The notes under the pieces are model-generated. The model was not told where the DNA came from and did no database searches. It saw only the letters and a list, made by a program, of their open reading frames with translations. Shown here one piece after another: positions 1 to 13,602 of a stretch of DNA of 64,000 nt. This DNA is from Phalacrocorax aristotelis (Eukaryota; Chordata; Aves; Suliformes; Phalacrocoracidae): positions 109,473,277-109,537,276 of the forward strand of contig NC_134278.1 in the NCBI RefSeq assembly GCF_949628215.1. The letters run 5' to 3'. A program made the translations under genes and the position numbers. Numbering within the stretch: the stretch's first letter is position 1; every line of letters begins with the position of its first letter.

Positions 1-3000
1 AAAAAGAATACGTCCCCGTGTCTCCAGATTAGAAAGGTACACCATCCTTTAAAAGGAATTAAATTATATTACCATAAAAGTGAGAGAAAGTTCTTTCACA
101 AGGCAATCAACAACTTTCCTAACAAATAAAACATTGCAAGCTTTCCCCTTTGTTCCTTCTGAAACGAAAAATATCACTTGACATTTTTGCCATGACAAAC
201 ACCTCCCTTCAGATGTGTTTTACTGCATTGTCTTTCTGCCTCTTTACTGTCTTTTTCTTTGAAGGGATGAGCCCTACGCTTATTGAAGCCCATGGTCAGA
301 TTATCATTGTCTGCAGTGAAACTTAGGCCAGATCTTTCTCAGCTTAATTGCCCACTAGCCTCTTGGAAGTCCTCAGATCTTGTACCAAATTCACATAAAT
401 TGGAAGAAGTTGCAGATGTCTTAGGCAAGTATGAAGGTAAGTTACATGGAGACTACGCCCATGTATGAATTTAAGTAATGGTGATATTCAAGTCTAGCAT
501 ACATAAAAGCTTTAAAAGAAGACTATATGATGCTAACTTACATCCAACACACCATAAATTATGTTGCTTAATTTCACCATAGCCTGGCCCGCTCTTTCTA
601 TTGGACTTCCCCAGAGCCCCTTTTGTGAAGTGGTTGCTGGCTATGACTGCTAAGCTGATGGGTGCAACAAGCATCTCCTGTTCAGGGGCAGGGGTTTTTT
701 GGGTGGTTATTTTTATTTAAGAAACAAAAGCAAATAAGTATTGAAGCTACTTTATGAGTAGAGTGCTTCTCTACCAAAAGTAGAGAAGTCACTGCCCAAA
801 ACAGAGGTCGCGTGCAGGGCTGGAGTGTCAGCAGAGCTGTGCTGTGGTGTCTCAGAGGGTTTATGGAGGGTTTGGGAATAATCGCTTGGAGCTGCAGGCA
901 TGTAAAAGATAAGCAGCAAAATATACCACAAGCACAGAAAGAAGGTAGCAAGGATACATCAGCATGAGAGAGAGGCACCTGCCCAGGAATACGGAGATGG
1001 AAGTGATGTTTCCACTAAAAAGCAGGCAGGAACTGTGAGAAAAGTCACTTTCCCTGAACACAGTGGGACTCACACAGCAGAAGAAACTGAGCTTAATGCA
1101 CATCCTCTATGAAAATAATTAGACCTCAAAGATATTTGATTAAGGCCTCAACACACACAACCCACAGAAGCCCCAGTACTAGTTAAACAGAAACTTTAAA
1201 AAAAAAATCAGCTTTGTTGCTCCAATAACCATGAACCTTGGTTGAGAAAGAGCAGAGTCCAGGCTGGCAAGGGCAGTTGGGTTAGATTTTGGTTGGCAAC
1301 CTCACAGCTATCTTTATCCTCCAGACTCTTGAAAAGCACTTTCAAAAGTCTACATGGTTACATCTGTCCACCACTACAGCCACAGACCAGCCTGGCTCAC
1401 ACAGGTCTGGGTACCAGTGCCTAATTCCTCTGTAGATCAAGTTAGAAGAAATCTTCCTCATGGAAAGATACTTTAAATGAGATTCCCTCATATAAGCCAG
1501 TGAAACAGGAGCAACGGCACCACAAATAGGACCATCACCCAGAAAGACATTTCACTAAAAGTCTGTGCCTAGGCACTAGGCTAGAGAGAGTTGCCAGAAT
1601 TAGGGTAAAGCGGTTCTTGCCAGTTCCTTTCAGCAACACCCAGAATAACAATCTGCAAGTTCAGGGAAGCTTCATCGCCATGAGGACCCAGAAAAAGCAG
1701 GAAGCCACAGGCACGAGCCAGGCTTACCCAGAGCTGTACATGGTCTCTGGTGCACCCTTTGCCCACCTGCACCCATATGAGCTGCATTTCAACTCCTCCA
1801 CCTTCTCCTCCTCGTGTCTTGTTGCTTCAGTTCCCATTTTATAAAAATTGAAAGCTTAGCTTTACCATTTGGGCTCCCCACCGCGGATCATAACCATTGC
1901 CTGCCTCCATTCCAAGGCACATTCTCCCCTTTTCTGTCAAAGCGGACACTACCTGAAACAGCAAGACAAGTTACTACTGAGAATGAAAAGCAATTGTCAT
2001 GCTGGACTGTAATACCAATAATGAACTCCAGTAACTCCAGTCAGCCTGTGCTAGAGTTAAAGTTGGTAACAAAGCAAAGCTTAGATCAGCAGACTTTCTA
2101 AGCACATTTATTATGCATGTGTTTTAAACACATTCAGCTAAAACAGGGTTGTAGGCAAGGTGCCATTGTATCTTCTAAGGAAGCGGCCTCTGCCCCCCCC
2201 CCCCCCCCCCCCCCCCACTTTTTGGCCATTTGGAAAAAGCATAGTCATAACTAGATCTCATAGGTTGCACAATAATTGAAATTTTCATAGAGAATTCCAG
2301 AGCAAATTGTTAGCAGACTACTGCCACAATCTCATCAGCATATTTTTTAAATTTGGTTTAAATCTGTGTTCCATCATCAACTTGTTTCATAGTTTTTGTG
2401 CCATAGACTCTGGTCATCTTGTGACCCTCTGATTTGAGAGAAGAAAAAAAAATATTTCTAAAGTAAACAGAATTTTACCCCTTCACTATTCCAGGGAACA
2501 GAAATTCTTCCCAAACCCATAATTAAGGAAAAGTCAGAAAGCGTTCAGATTTTATGAGCAAAGCAAATAAGCTGTTACAGTATTAAAAACGTTGTGGAAT
2601 TTAGTTTACTAAGTTCTAGATCTTCTTCTAGAATAGAAACCACTGACTGAGAGTGTTTGCTTCTCATGAAAATGTACTCAAACCATTTCAAATAGCTTTT
2701 AAGTAGGTTTACAATGAAAGGTATGGAACATAAGTCTTTAGTGCCTGACTTTACTCTTCCCCCTGCTACCTGTAATCACCTTATCTGAAGGTAGATGTCT
2801 TTTTTTTCTTGACAATTTTGGTTCTTGTTCATTTGTAGTGAAGACATCGTCTCCCCACTTTGGGCTGTACTGACCCTTGATATTACCATGCCTCATTTGC
2901 TTATTTTCTTGTTTGTAAATCAAGGCCCAAGCGAGGTCTTCTAAGGAAAATTTGGAGGCAGACTGGGAGACAGCAGAGGGAGCATCACAATAGCTCCCAT

Positions 3001-3890
3001 GTGGGACCATTTCTTGCACAAGGATACAGAGGCTTCAGCTAGTCTCAGGACCCTATTGTGTTAAGAAATATATATACGCCGACAATAAGCAGGCTTACAT
3101 TGTTTTACTACATTTTCCATGCTAGCAATGGATTTTTTTGCAAAGGTTATTGGATCCAAGCCAGTCACCACTAGGAACATAAATCATGTATTCTTCATGT
3201 TGAATCATAAAGAAGGGGGGGGAAAAAAGGATACAGATTTGCAACTTTCTTCTTTTTCTTATTTCCAGTTAACATGGCTATTTCTCTTTATAACATCAAT
3301 ATTTTAGTTCTTCTATAATGCTTGACATCTAGCAATCTCAAAATATATTGGAAAGGACATATTACTGTCCTAGAAGAAATTAAAGCCCAGAAAATCAAAC
3401 TGATGTGCATGTACCCATTCGTATATACTAGGAGGAAGAAAAGTTATTTCAAGAACAAATGCTTGATATGCCCCCCAAACACCAGATAACAGCTTCTGCC
3501 CTCCACTACAACTCAAGATGCCCTAGGGAGAAATCCAGACCTTCATCACTGGGAACTTAACTTTAGTTGAGTTGCCATTTCATAACAGAGGGAACTACTG
3601 TTTCTGTACATCTCAGCTGCCTCAGTCACAAGGTCTTTTTTCAGTGGTTCCATCCTTTATTTTTTTTTGAGCTTCACCTACCCACGGAGGTTTACAGGCA
3701 CTAACTCCCACTCGCCTTGCCTCCCATTGGGGAAGTCAACAGCTCGGAGACCAAGTCTGTCACTGGGAGGAATTTGTCCCCAAGAAGCATTGCCATGAAG
3801 GACCCTGGCCCACAATGGGATGTAGAATGGCGATTCCACTGCCCATTCAACAAGCTGAAAGCTCTGCTCTTATACATCCATCAAAGTCCA
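1..3890. other. Intergenic flank, no gene seen
   Basis: This is AT-rich non-coding DNA far downstream of ZFP36L2. Open frames here are all under 100 codons, overlap one another on both strands, have no flanking splice sites that extend them and resemble no family I know. I see a poly(C) run at 2193-2216, a small palindrome at 2117-2133 (arms ATGTGTTT/AAACACAT) and short A or T runs. No tRNA B-box, CR1 tail or other repeat family was recognised. Distal regulatory DNA or an unrecognised long non-coding RNA cannot be excluded from sequence alone. Confidence 0.6.
2193..2216. repeat. Poly(C) homopolymer, 24 nt
   Basis: This is an uninterrupted run of 24 C (G on the minus strand), preceded by CTCTG and followed by ACTTTTT. 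Pure C/G runs of this length are uncommon in vertebrate DNA compared with A/T runs. The length is likely to vary between individuals and between sequencing platforms. It could form an i-motif or a G-quadruplex. Confidence 0.95.
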
Positions 3891-3893
3891 TTT

Positions 3894-4051
3894 TAATTGG
3901 GAGCCTAAAGCTATTTTACGCATCAGTAATAAAGGAGCAATTAAGTTTGCAGCTGAAAATGAATTAATGAGATACTGCAAACAAGCTAATTAACTCCTTC
4001 ACGGGTATTCAGATAGAAACCACACAAAAAACCCACAGGGTGCGCTAATTA
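3894..4051. promoter_or_regulatory. Cluster of homeodomain core sites (candidate enhancer)
   Basis: Five TAAT-type homeodomain cores lie within 158 bp: TAATTG at 3894-3899, CAATTA at 3938-3943, AATTAAT at 3962-3968, TAATTAA at 3987-3993 and TAATTA at 4046-4051. The stretch between them is balanced in base composition and not simple repeat, which is the look of many conserved developmental enhancers in gene deserts. Motif density is what I see; enhancer function is inference, because TAAT cores are frequent by chance in AT-rich DNA. Confidence 0.3.
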
Positions 4052-4055
4052 CTTC

Positions 4056-7000
4056 AGGGGTCTGGCTAAAACGAAACAACAACAACAACAAAAAAAGAAA
4101 ACCACAACATTTGGAGCAAAGGCTAGAAGTCTGTCATTAAGCCATCTCCTCTCATGTTCAGCAAGCACAGGAAGCTGTGTATGACACACTGTGCACATGG
4201 AAATGCCTGCCGTCCCCCTGTACAATGGATCAAGAACAGCATCAAATTTGGTAATGTTAAAATTGGACCTATTTACTCCATTTCCCTTGGCAGATGCTCG
4301 GGGTTGCATTCACCTCACCATAAGCAGAAGAGTTTGGCAAAAGAGTTGGTCTGTTTAAACACACTCTGAGGGGAAGTAGAGGTTTTGCATAGACAGCCAG
4401 CGAAAGCCAGCATGAGGTATGTGACGTTGTGCAGTGCCTGGCCGAGGCTGACTTACGTGGCATAGTTTGAGGAAGAACAAGATGGTCTCTGTGTATACGT
4501 TAAAGAGGTTAAACTGTCATCCTTGACAATTTGCATTAACTCTATAATATTTCATTGCCACTAGCTCAGGAATCCATAAAATTATTGGGCTCAGTTTGCT
4601 CATCCCCATGCTTTGGTCATTTATGGCTGTGCAAAAGGTGGGTAAAAGTCTGCTGTTAGGGCAGAGAAGAGTTTTACTGAGGCTTTTTTGCTCTGGTACA
4701 AACATTATACTTGAAATTTAGAGAAGCAGAGAAACAAGCCCTTTCCACAAAGTCCGTACGGTGGCAAAATACAGCTGCTTTTCAAACCTTAAAACCTGGG
4801 CTATTTTTAAGGAAAAAGCCAAAGATTCCCAGTGCTCACAGTGGAGTCTCAGCCTGTAGAATTCAATAACCAATCCAGGAAACCCATTTCAACATTGAGT
4901 TTCAAAGAGGTTATTGTAAACAAAGAGCAAGCCCACAGAACAATATGATTCTTGATCCCCGTTTAAGTAGTAGGAACACAGAAAAGCTTCAGAAGTGGAG
5001 ACATCTGTATTTATGTAGAGTGTTTTCCCTGCCTCTTTGTACTCCATTAAATTGCAAATGGTGAAATGGAATTTCTTTTTTGTGTAGATTAGCCCTTGCA
5101 TCTTAAACCACCCCAGCTACAACAATGCCACCACTAAAATATGAGGACACTTTCTGAAAGCTGCAGGAGCATTACAATATTTGTTTATAATATCATGGTA
5201 ATTAAGCCTGACCTCATGGCAGTTCACAGCAGCCACTACCAGCTTTATTGGAGTTCGTCTGAAGTTACAGAGGAATGAGATCAGAATCAGGCCCCGAGGA
5301 CAGCATTTATATATGACAGCCTGTCCAGAACCTGACCTCATATGTCTCTTTCTTTATTTGGATTCGGTCTGCAGCAAGACTTTTGCTTCTTATTCATATA
5401 CACACACATTTTTTACTTTTTCTCGTTAAGACAAGCAAGGGCTAGAGGCCATCACACAAAGCCAGGCGTAATAAGCAACCGGACAATGAGTTCTTATTGA
5501 CAGGATTACAAAAAAAGTTTTCTTTTTTCTCTCTGTACATGCTTAGCTAAACCAAAGGTTACCAAGGCTATAAAAGATTATTTTGCAAGAAATAGAGCTT
5601 GGGATTCATCTTGTCAAGATGATGGCTAAGTCCTCTATCTGCCTGTGAGTATAAGTATTTTCCATAGACAGAAAGCATTTGTTAACTAACCTGTTTCAGT
5701 ACAGCAAAAAATATTTATTGCATGCAACATGCTTTTCTACAGGAAATACATTAATGCTTATCGTGGTCACTAAACTAATCTATCTAACACTAAGTAGCTT
5801 GCACTTAGGAACAAATATGTATGATTTTTAATGCTGCAAATCACCTTCGCTCCTAGCTCAAAATTATCTGCTTGCATGTATTTATTTTTCTTTCTAGTAT
5901 ATCTTGGCTGATTTAAGAGGGAGGCTCATGAAGTCATCAGCACACCCAAAGCTTATATGTTTTGAATACCAGACTGTGACCCCACTGTTTGCACATGTGC
6001 ATTAAAGCTATAACTTTGCACTGTCCCAGTGAGTAGTTTGCTGCAATTTGCCCTGGGGAAGATAAACCAGAGCATAATCTATGCATCCTGCAGGTCCTGA
6101 GGCTGTTAGCATATGCGTTCCATCTCCAGGGAGGGGGGGCGGCGGCAGCCAGAACAGACACACACCTCCCACACCACCCCCACTACCCCCCAAAAAATAC
6201 CAAAACACAACCCCAAAACAAAAAACCCACCCGTACCCAGGGCTCCAAACTGATCTTCAGCTATATTAAAACAAAGTAAGCAAGGCTTCTGGTTTATTAT
6301 TCTGAAAATCTTTTATTCAGTGTCACAAGAGAAAAAAGTGAGCCTTTCTGGCTCATATAAAAAGAATGTTGTGATTATTGTTCATTTATTTATCAAGTCA
6401 CAAGCCCATCTAACAGTAATGTCAAACTTATTACTATTCTTCTTGGAAGCAGGACAGAGGAGTAAGAAGCGTTCCGTTCTGGTGAGAGAAATATCCCTGT
6501 GGCTTCCATCTTTGCCACTCAAGGAGATGCAGTTATAAAAATATAACATCACAGTAATGCTAAATACAGCTTAGTGGAAAAACTGGAAGTGGAAGAACTA
6601 GATTCAGGGGCACCTGGATTTTATTCCAGTTTGGTCACTGACTGTAGCAGGATGAAGTGACTGCCTCTTTGTCTGCTCCCCTCCTCCTCCCTCCAGTAAA
6701 TAGTCATAACTTATTATAAATAGCAATTACACTGCAGGAATATTACACTAACCTGCAAGCCTACTGTCAGGTCTAACATTTAAAGTGCACACTGAGCAGG
6801 GCAAAGTACTGTTAACAGTCCTAAAGTGCTGGGGTTTGAGCTGTACTAATATGGCTGTGCTTTGGTCGCAGTTTTATATTTTACAGCCACACTTCTGCTC
6901 TTATCAAAACATGGTGTATAACTGTCAGCTCTGAGGAGTTCCTGTGCACAAGCTCCTACCAATCTTCTGCCACATTCCCCGTGCAGCATTTTCTCCTAGG

Positions 7001-9400
7001 CTTTTGCTCTGCACGCAGTCAGTGATGTTGACTTTGACAAACAAAGCGTTAAGGATTATTAAAAGTCTGCAAAACCCACTTGCTTTCCTGGCAGCTCCTT
7101 TGGGCTGAATGTCACTTGCTTTCCCTAAAAGCAGCAAAGATGTTCTTCTGAAATTAGGTCCTCCTACTTCTCTGATTAATAAATATACATATTTTCAGAT
7201 GAGTTTGTGTTTTCCTTAAGAAAGAATCTAAAATCTACACAGGAGGAATAGAGCGTGCTTATGAGCAGTCAGGAAGAATAGGTCTGCTTTTCTCTTGTAG
7301 AATTTCAATATTAACACAACACAGCTACTGGAAAAGATCTAATCCTAGTCTATTATCAATAGCAGAACTTCCCAGCATAAAGGCAAAAAAGCCCCCAAAC
7401 AAACCCCAAACTTAAAACAATTAGTAACAGAGACCAAAGCCCAAAAAGATTTGCATTTTTTTTTCTTTTCTAAGCAAAGCTTTTACAAAAAAGAAGGCAC
7501 CCACATAATTCTGGATTTTTCCCCACTGCAGAAAAGTAGAGAAGTTTTAAACAAAACAGTTATTCTAATGGGTTAACATTAAATAACCTCCTAATCTTAA
7601 TTGCTATACCTGCTGATCTTAGGCCATGAGGATAAGGACCTGTGCCTAGTAATGCTGCTGTTTCTCGGGGCAAGCTTCTGGAGAGGTAGGGAAAAAAAAA
7701 AACACATGGGCACCACAGTTGTTATATCAAAACTTTATTAACCTTGCTTATTCAGCATTTTCTTTTCCTGCATGGTCTCACTTAATCTGCTGTCAAAAAC
7801 ACATTTCAGCACCACCCAAGAGAGTTCTGTTACTTTTCACGGCGCAGAACCTTCAGTTCTGATGGCTCCTTGGAGTATTTTTCATATGTTGCAGCAGAGA
7901 CCTGTGAATCAATGATCCTGCTCTGCAATCCCTCAGCTGTCTCTTGCTTATAGGAGCTTAAGCAAAGCAAATCTCTCTCCTCCTCCCCTGCAGTAAACGT
8001 TTATTTACATTGACTGTCTGACACGATTTAGGCTGGATTAAACCGCTGTGCAACCACATCTCAAATTGACTTACACTCCTATGCGCTCCCACTCCTTCCA
8101 CGGCTGGCATGTTCCTGACCATACATAGAGCTGCATCAAGCATCCTCATGAGCAGAAAGGTAATTCTCAAAATAAAAAAAGCAGACAGCTTTCAGCTGGC
8201 TTAGTGAGCTAAATCAGCTTCATATGTGGTCCTGGCACAAAAGCAGGGCAGGAAGGAGTGACTGGGGAAGAGTCATGTCAGCTCCGAGTTAGATCAGCTC
8301 AAACTGAGATGGCTCTGTATCCTTAGGTTATTTTGAAAATGAGACCATGAATTTAAGTGCCATTGTCAGGAGTGGCCGGGGGCATAGACACAAACCAGGT
8401 GCTTCCAGCTAATGATTTATGCTGCCAGATCATCCATTGAGGCAGTCTGCCTGTGTGCTCTTCGCCTACAGCAAGTATAAGGTAACCTGAGCTACCCTAA
8501 CCTTCAGGGTTCAGACTTAACCTTGAGGTCTAAGTGGCACCAGTTTAACCCTTCAATCCTTATAAGTTAACTGGAGATACCTCCCATTTGCCAATGGCAT
8601 GCAAAGATACCAGCTGACATGGGGCCTGTCACATAACTGTATAATACATCTCAGATTCAAGGAATACCAATTATTAAGTCTGCTCAATACGTGACTGAGA
8701 CCCATCCCTTGGAGCCTCCCCGGGGGGCTGCAGAGCAGAGACACTGTACTGGTATAACAGGAGCAGGTCTTCAAGTGAGATGCATACCCAGAGACAAAGC
8801 AGTCTGGCTGAATTTTTTTTTTAAGCTGAAGTCAAACCTTAATAGGTACAGAAGTTTACTTCAAATTATTCCCTTGGGAAAAAATAATTAAAAATTGAGC
8901 CATTCCAAGCAATTCCCCATGAAAGTTTATAAAAACTCCATCTAAATGTTCCCAAACAGGCCATTATAAGCAGGAGCGGAACTATTTTAATCATTGAAAG
9001 CAGCAGTAGAAAAAGTAGCAGAGGAATAACAGGTTTCACTTGTCATTCCAGAACAAGCCTCTCTGCAGTTTAAGCTAAAATTGAAATACATTTTTTTTAA
9101 ACCATTTTGTGATCTCGCTGCAGACAGTTACAGTTCAACATATCACTAGAAAAAGACACATATTGCTCATGTGCTGTATTGGAGTATCATTTACATTCAC
9201 TTATATCCTCCAGAGAAGAAAGAAAAATAACCCTATTAAAATTATACAAGCTGGTACATTGTACCACTTTAAAGAAATCCATCCATACTTGAGCTCAAGG
9301 TGCCAGAGCTGCCCTTTTCAACAGTTCCCTTACTGTGGTTTGCAGCAAGGAAAAAAATACTTTTTAAACAAAACAACAACAAAAAAATCCAATAAGCAGC
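4056..9400. other. Intergenic flank, no gene seen
   Basis: This is non-coding AT-rich sequence. It contains a short (AAC)n run near 4075-4090 and a C/A-rich low-complexity stretch at 6151-6238. Open frames are short (up to about 75 codons) and overlap in several frames without codon bias. No recognisable transposon, structured RNA or splice-bounded exon was found. Confidence 0.55.
6151..6238. repeat. C/A-rich low-complexity tract
   Basis: This stretch of almost only C and A is preceded by a GGGAGGGGGGGCGGCGG segment. It gives two overlapping antisense open frames that are artefacts of composition. The strand asymmetry is strong: the minus strand is G/T-rich. I see no fixed repeat unit. Confidence 0.8.
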
Positions 9401-9409
9401 TAACAGATT

Positions 9410-9472
9410 GGAGGGGCAGGGGGAGAGAGAAAAAGAGGGAGATGTGGAAAGAAAAAGAAAAAAAAAGAAAAA
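9410..9472. repeat. Purine-rich tract
   Basis: The plus strand is about 95% A and G, grading from G-rich (GGAGGGG, GGGGGAGAGAG) to A-rich (AAAGAAAAAGAAAAAAAAAG). It is interrupted only by a C near 9417 and two T near 9443-9445. Such tracts can form triplex (H-DNA) structures. The 136-codon plus-strand open frame across it reflects this Lys/Arg/Glu-rich composition rather than a gene. Confidence 0.8.
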
Positions 9473-12400
9473 CATATCCCAGAGAGCATTACATCAGTTC
9501 TCCTCCCAGTTTTATTTAAAAAACACGTGCCATCACTCACAGCTCTGTGGTTAGTGGAAAATATGACTGCAACTTCCATGGTGTGTGGGTTGCAAGAAAA
9601 AAAATAAGGACCTTTCTTTGGCATAGCTGATTTTGGCTACTGATGGAAGGAAAAAGGGTGGCATATTTGTACAAAATCCTTGTGTTTTGGCAGGAAGGAT
9701 AGTCCTGGGTGAGCTGTCTAGCTATGTTTTGTTCTTTAGCAGAAGCATACACACCATTTCACTTCAGTACAGAGGATAATACAGAAAGACCACAGCATAG
9801 TATCTTTCCACCCTAGACAAACAATAATTCAATTAGATTATTAATGAAAAAGCAGCCCCTATAAAATAAATCATTTAGGTCAACAAATATTTCAGCTTTG
9901 ACTACCAGAACAAGGATAGGTAGTGTAAAATATTAATCCTGAAACCAAAATACTACCTGGATTTATGCTTTAAAGATGAGTTGGCAAACACCCTTTAGAC
10001 TTATGGTACAGGCAAGTTGTTCAAAATGGGAGCCAAAAAACAAAGAAGCATTCAAAACTCCAGCAAAGCCCAAGCATCAGCCATTCACCAAGGACTGGAT
10101 TTTGTGTGTGCATGTGTAAGAGGAGCAAAGATACAGGATGAAAGACACCTAGATGATTTTCTGGGCTTCTAAATAGCTCTACCCCATCTGACACTGTGCA
10201 ATTAGTCACCATGTCAGCTGAAGTCTGTCTTCCAGAAAAGAGTATTTTCATAAGGGCCCAGGGTTACCATTCAAAAGTCATTAGCAAGCTATTTTGGGAA
10301 GGGCTTAAAAAAAATCTTAAGATTTAAAAAATAAGATACGGTGATTTTCTTCTGTTTGTCTTGTAGAGGTTTAGGGCTCACATTTCCAACTTCTCCAAAG
10401 TCATTGTTTTTAATCAAAAGGTAATTTTTTTCCAGGTTTCCAGGAGATCATCTTAAGAAAAACACCTGACAGCAAGAAAAAGCAGTAAACTTGGCAGCCC
10501 TGGCACTCCCCTGACTCCAGTCTGCAAGCACAGGACATTATTGCTGCTTTCATAGGTTCCCGGGGCCCTCTCTGTCAGGAGTTCAAGACCAGCTCTGACA
10601 CATGAATGAAGTCATACCCGCTAGCAGCAGCACTTCTGGCCTCTACTCACCACAGGCTGAGTCACAGTGGCTCTCAGAGCATCCCATGCTTGCATTCCCA
10701 ACAGTGGGGCTGCACAACGCACGGGGAGGAGGACAAGAAGTGGCTGGCTGCTGCAGAAGAGTGGACTTTTCCCAGTGGTTGCTCCCTCCTGGAGGACCAT
10801 GGCCAACCTGCCAGGCTGCCTACATGCACCATCAGGGAGGAATGGGGGACCAGGTCTCAACTGGCCTTCTTCCAGTAATGGCCCTCCATCTCTGCAGCTG
10901 TGCTTTGTTCTTTTTCATTCTTTTTTTCAAGCCACAAATCAGGTGATGTAAGCTTGCAGCAAGAGCTGCAGCCTATGATTATCATTTTTCCTTGGTGAAT
11001 GGGCAGCAGTCTAATTAAAATAATAGCAACACCAATGAAGAGTGAGGCACAGCAAAGCCACCCCTCAACCTCCAACCTCATCATACTCTGTACACTCAAC
11101 AACTAATGGGGAGATCACACCAAAGTGACCCTGGCAAAAGGTGCCTCAAGACAAGTCAAGATTTACAATGGTGAAAGCTAGGTGCAGGTACTATCTTCAG
11201 TCCAGGGGAATTCCTAAATAACTCACTTTACTTAAATACCAATTGTTGGATGAGAAAATGAACCTGTACATTAAATCTGCAAATATCACATTAAGCACCG
11301 GTAAAGCATCTGTAATAAAATGCTGCAACTGCTTGCAAACTGCACATCTATGCCAGTGGCAGTAAAAATATTTAACTACATTAGACCTATGAGTGAAGTT
11401 GTCCTGGTGACAAATTCCAGATCCAAAAAAAATGGTGGTGCAAGAAAGCCTCACTCGGTTTTTGTTTTGTATAAATCTGGGATGTCAGTCTATTTTATGC
11501 AACTCTATCACTGCTCCTTCTATTATCATCCAAGGACATCATAAAGCAACAGACAAGAAACATGTGTTTTTATTAAAATTTTTTCAAAAATGTGGTTGTA
11601 AAAAACCCCCAAAACTTACCAAAAGTGTAAAAACACATGAAATGCTAGATCACATGCTGCTTTTCAGTTCTGTATTTTACAGTATGTGCAAATTTGATCA
11701 GATTTCAAGTCAGGAAGACCCATTAATTACAACTGAACACATAATCTTAGTCTGAGTTGTTTTAAAACAACTAATGAAAGATATAAAGTTCCATGACACA
11801 AGGAGGTTTTTCTGTTTTGCTTTTTTCCCCTCTTTTTTTTTTAAACTTGCCAAAAAAAAAAAGCCTGTTCACTTGAGGCATTCACCATTGGACACTAAAC
11901 CTTTGATGAGCGTCAAGAGGGCAATTATCTCTAAAATAAAGACTTTTGTATATCATGGGTCCCACATTCTAAATTCAGTCTGAGAAGCAGGAGGAAAAAA
12001 CGATTCAGACGTCAACAGTGAATTGGCCAAAGGTCTCTGCGTTACAGATATACCACTGTTACATTTTACATGGCATTAGGAAGCGTGGCAGTCATTTGAC
12101 CTACCAAACAGCAAGCACTTTTGATGCAAAGCCTAATTGTCACTTATACTTTGTCACGCCATTTAGTTTCAATGATTTTGTGAACTCTTCAAGGAACTAT
12201 GCTAATGTTCCAATTTTACTTTTGTCAGTATCAATGTGATCCTCATTAAAACGAGGCTGTCAAAATTGTTTTGATGGCACTTTCCTTGACAACATCTGCT
12301 CAGTTTCCCCTGTTGTCACCTTGACTGTGGGAAATAAGATTTAAAAAATCCTCACAAAAAATCTCATGACTACATTTTATCTGTAGGAGACATTGTGGAG

Positions 12401-13060
12401 TGATGGGAATTGAAGTTTAGAGTTGTTCTTCAAAAGCGCAATCCTTCAATGAGGGTAAATAAAATATTATTCCATAAAAAGTCCTAGTAGCTCTAAACTA
12501 GATTTCCTCCATCTCCATGCCAATTGCAAGAATCGGAGGTAATTATCAGGGTAAAAGTTTACAATTCATATCCTTATTCATGTTGTTTTAAGGATCCAGA
12601 GTATTTTAGTTTACATTCTGCTTCCCATTTTCCCCAATCAGTTTTGAGAAGTGGAAAATTGACCTCACAAAGTACTGCAAAATTCAGTAGAAGTTAACAT
12701 GCATGGATATAAGTTGAGGACCGGAGGCACATCTCATTCAGTCAGTGTACCCGAGCACAGCAATCTCAATGACAGAGACACAGCCCATTGGGAGGGATAA
12801 CAGCTTCAGCTGCTCCAGCTATATTCACTAGCAAACATGAGCTGGGCTCCTAAGAATGGGCGACTGGGAATAAACTTTTAGGCATAGCTTGCTTTTCCAG
12901 TAACGACATTCACCACCATTTATAAGATCCTAAAATCTCTTAACATTGCCTGGAGCTGTGTGAATTTAAGAACGATACTAAATTTCTCTAGATCGCTTAA
13001 GTGGAATCAGAACTAATAACATTTGCAATACTTGATTAATATCTCTAAAAAATGAAGTCC
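9473..13060. other. Intergenic flank, no gene seen
   Basis: No coding, RNA or transposon feature is supported here. Several overlapping open frames at 10602-10951 come from one locally GC-richer patch and encode nothing I recognise; all three plus frames are open at once, which is typical of chance. Runs of A and T occur near 11820-11860. Confidence 0.5.
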
Positions 13061-13067
13061 ATACAAC

Positions 13068-13102
13068 AGGAAAGCTTGCACAGAATCGCTGCAAGCTTTC
13101 CT
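13068..13102. repeat. Perfect 13-bp inverted repeat with 9-nt loop
   Basis: The arms AGGAAAGCTTGCA (13068-13080) and TGCAAGCTTTCCT (13090-13102) are exact reverse complements, separated by CAGAATCGC. The stem would fold as a hairpin if transcribed. It is too short for a typical microRNA precursor (about 22-bp stem arms) unless it extends with mismatches. I see no further pairing in the immediate flanks. Confidence 0.9.
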
Positions 13103-13602
13103 CATTGTAACACCCATGAACTCCAACTTGGAGGTGGGGAGATTAAGTAATCTGGTGTGTTATATGCTCAACCCCTAGTTTCCATGTTAAGTGTCAAACA
13201 TGGAAGTCTGTGCTAAATTAGAAAAAAAAAAGGAAAAAAGCATTTAGTGCTTAGCTAACAATGTTAAGCATGGTTCGGTCACTCATGGTTTCGGTTTGAA
13301 GTCACTTCATCTAACTGTGAAACAATATCAGCTTCGAAACAACACCCTGTTCTGTAAGTATTTAGCACGTGTTAAATTTACAGCGAGGGGAGTCTAAACA
13401 GTGCTGCTCTAATAAATTCGGCAGAAACTTTGGATTTAAAAAAGAGTTAAGTCAGTAAATAAACTGTCATTTTAAAAGAAAATAAACTGCAACTGCCTTT
13501 TGTTAAAATCTACATGCATAAGTATTACCTGACAAATGTTCTAGTTTTCAATGACCTTCTCTAAAGCTGGGTACACCAGCATCCAGCCCAATACATTGGC
13601 CA

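Noticed and set aside
10578-10596. Phrase GTCAGGAGTTCAAGACCAG resembling a primate Alu
   Set aside because: There is no Alu body, A-tail or duplication around it, and the window is avian; a chance match or a shared 7SL-type word.
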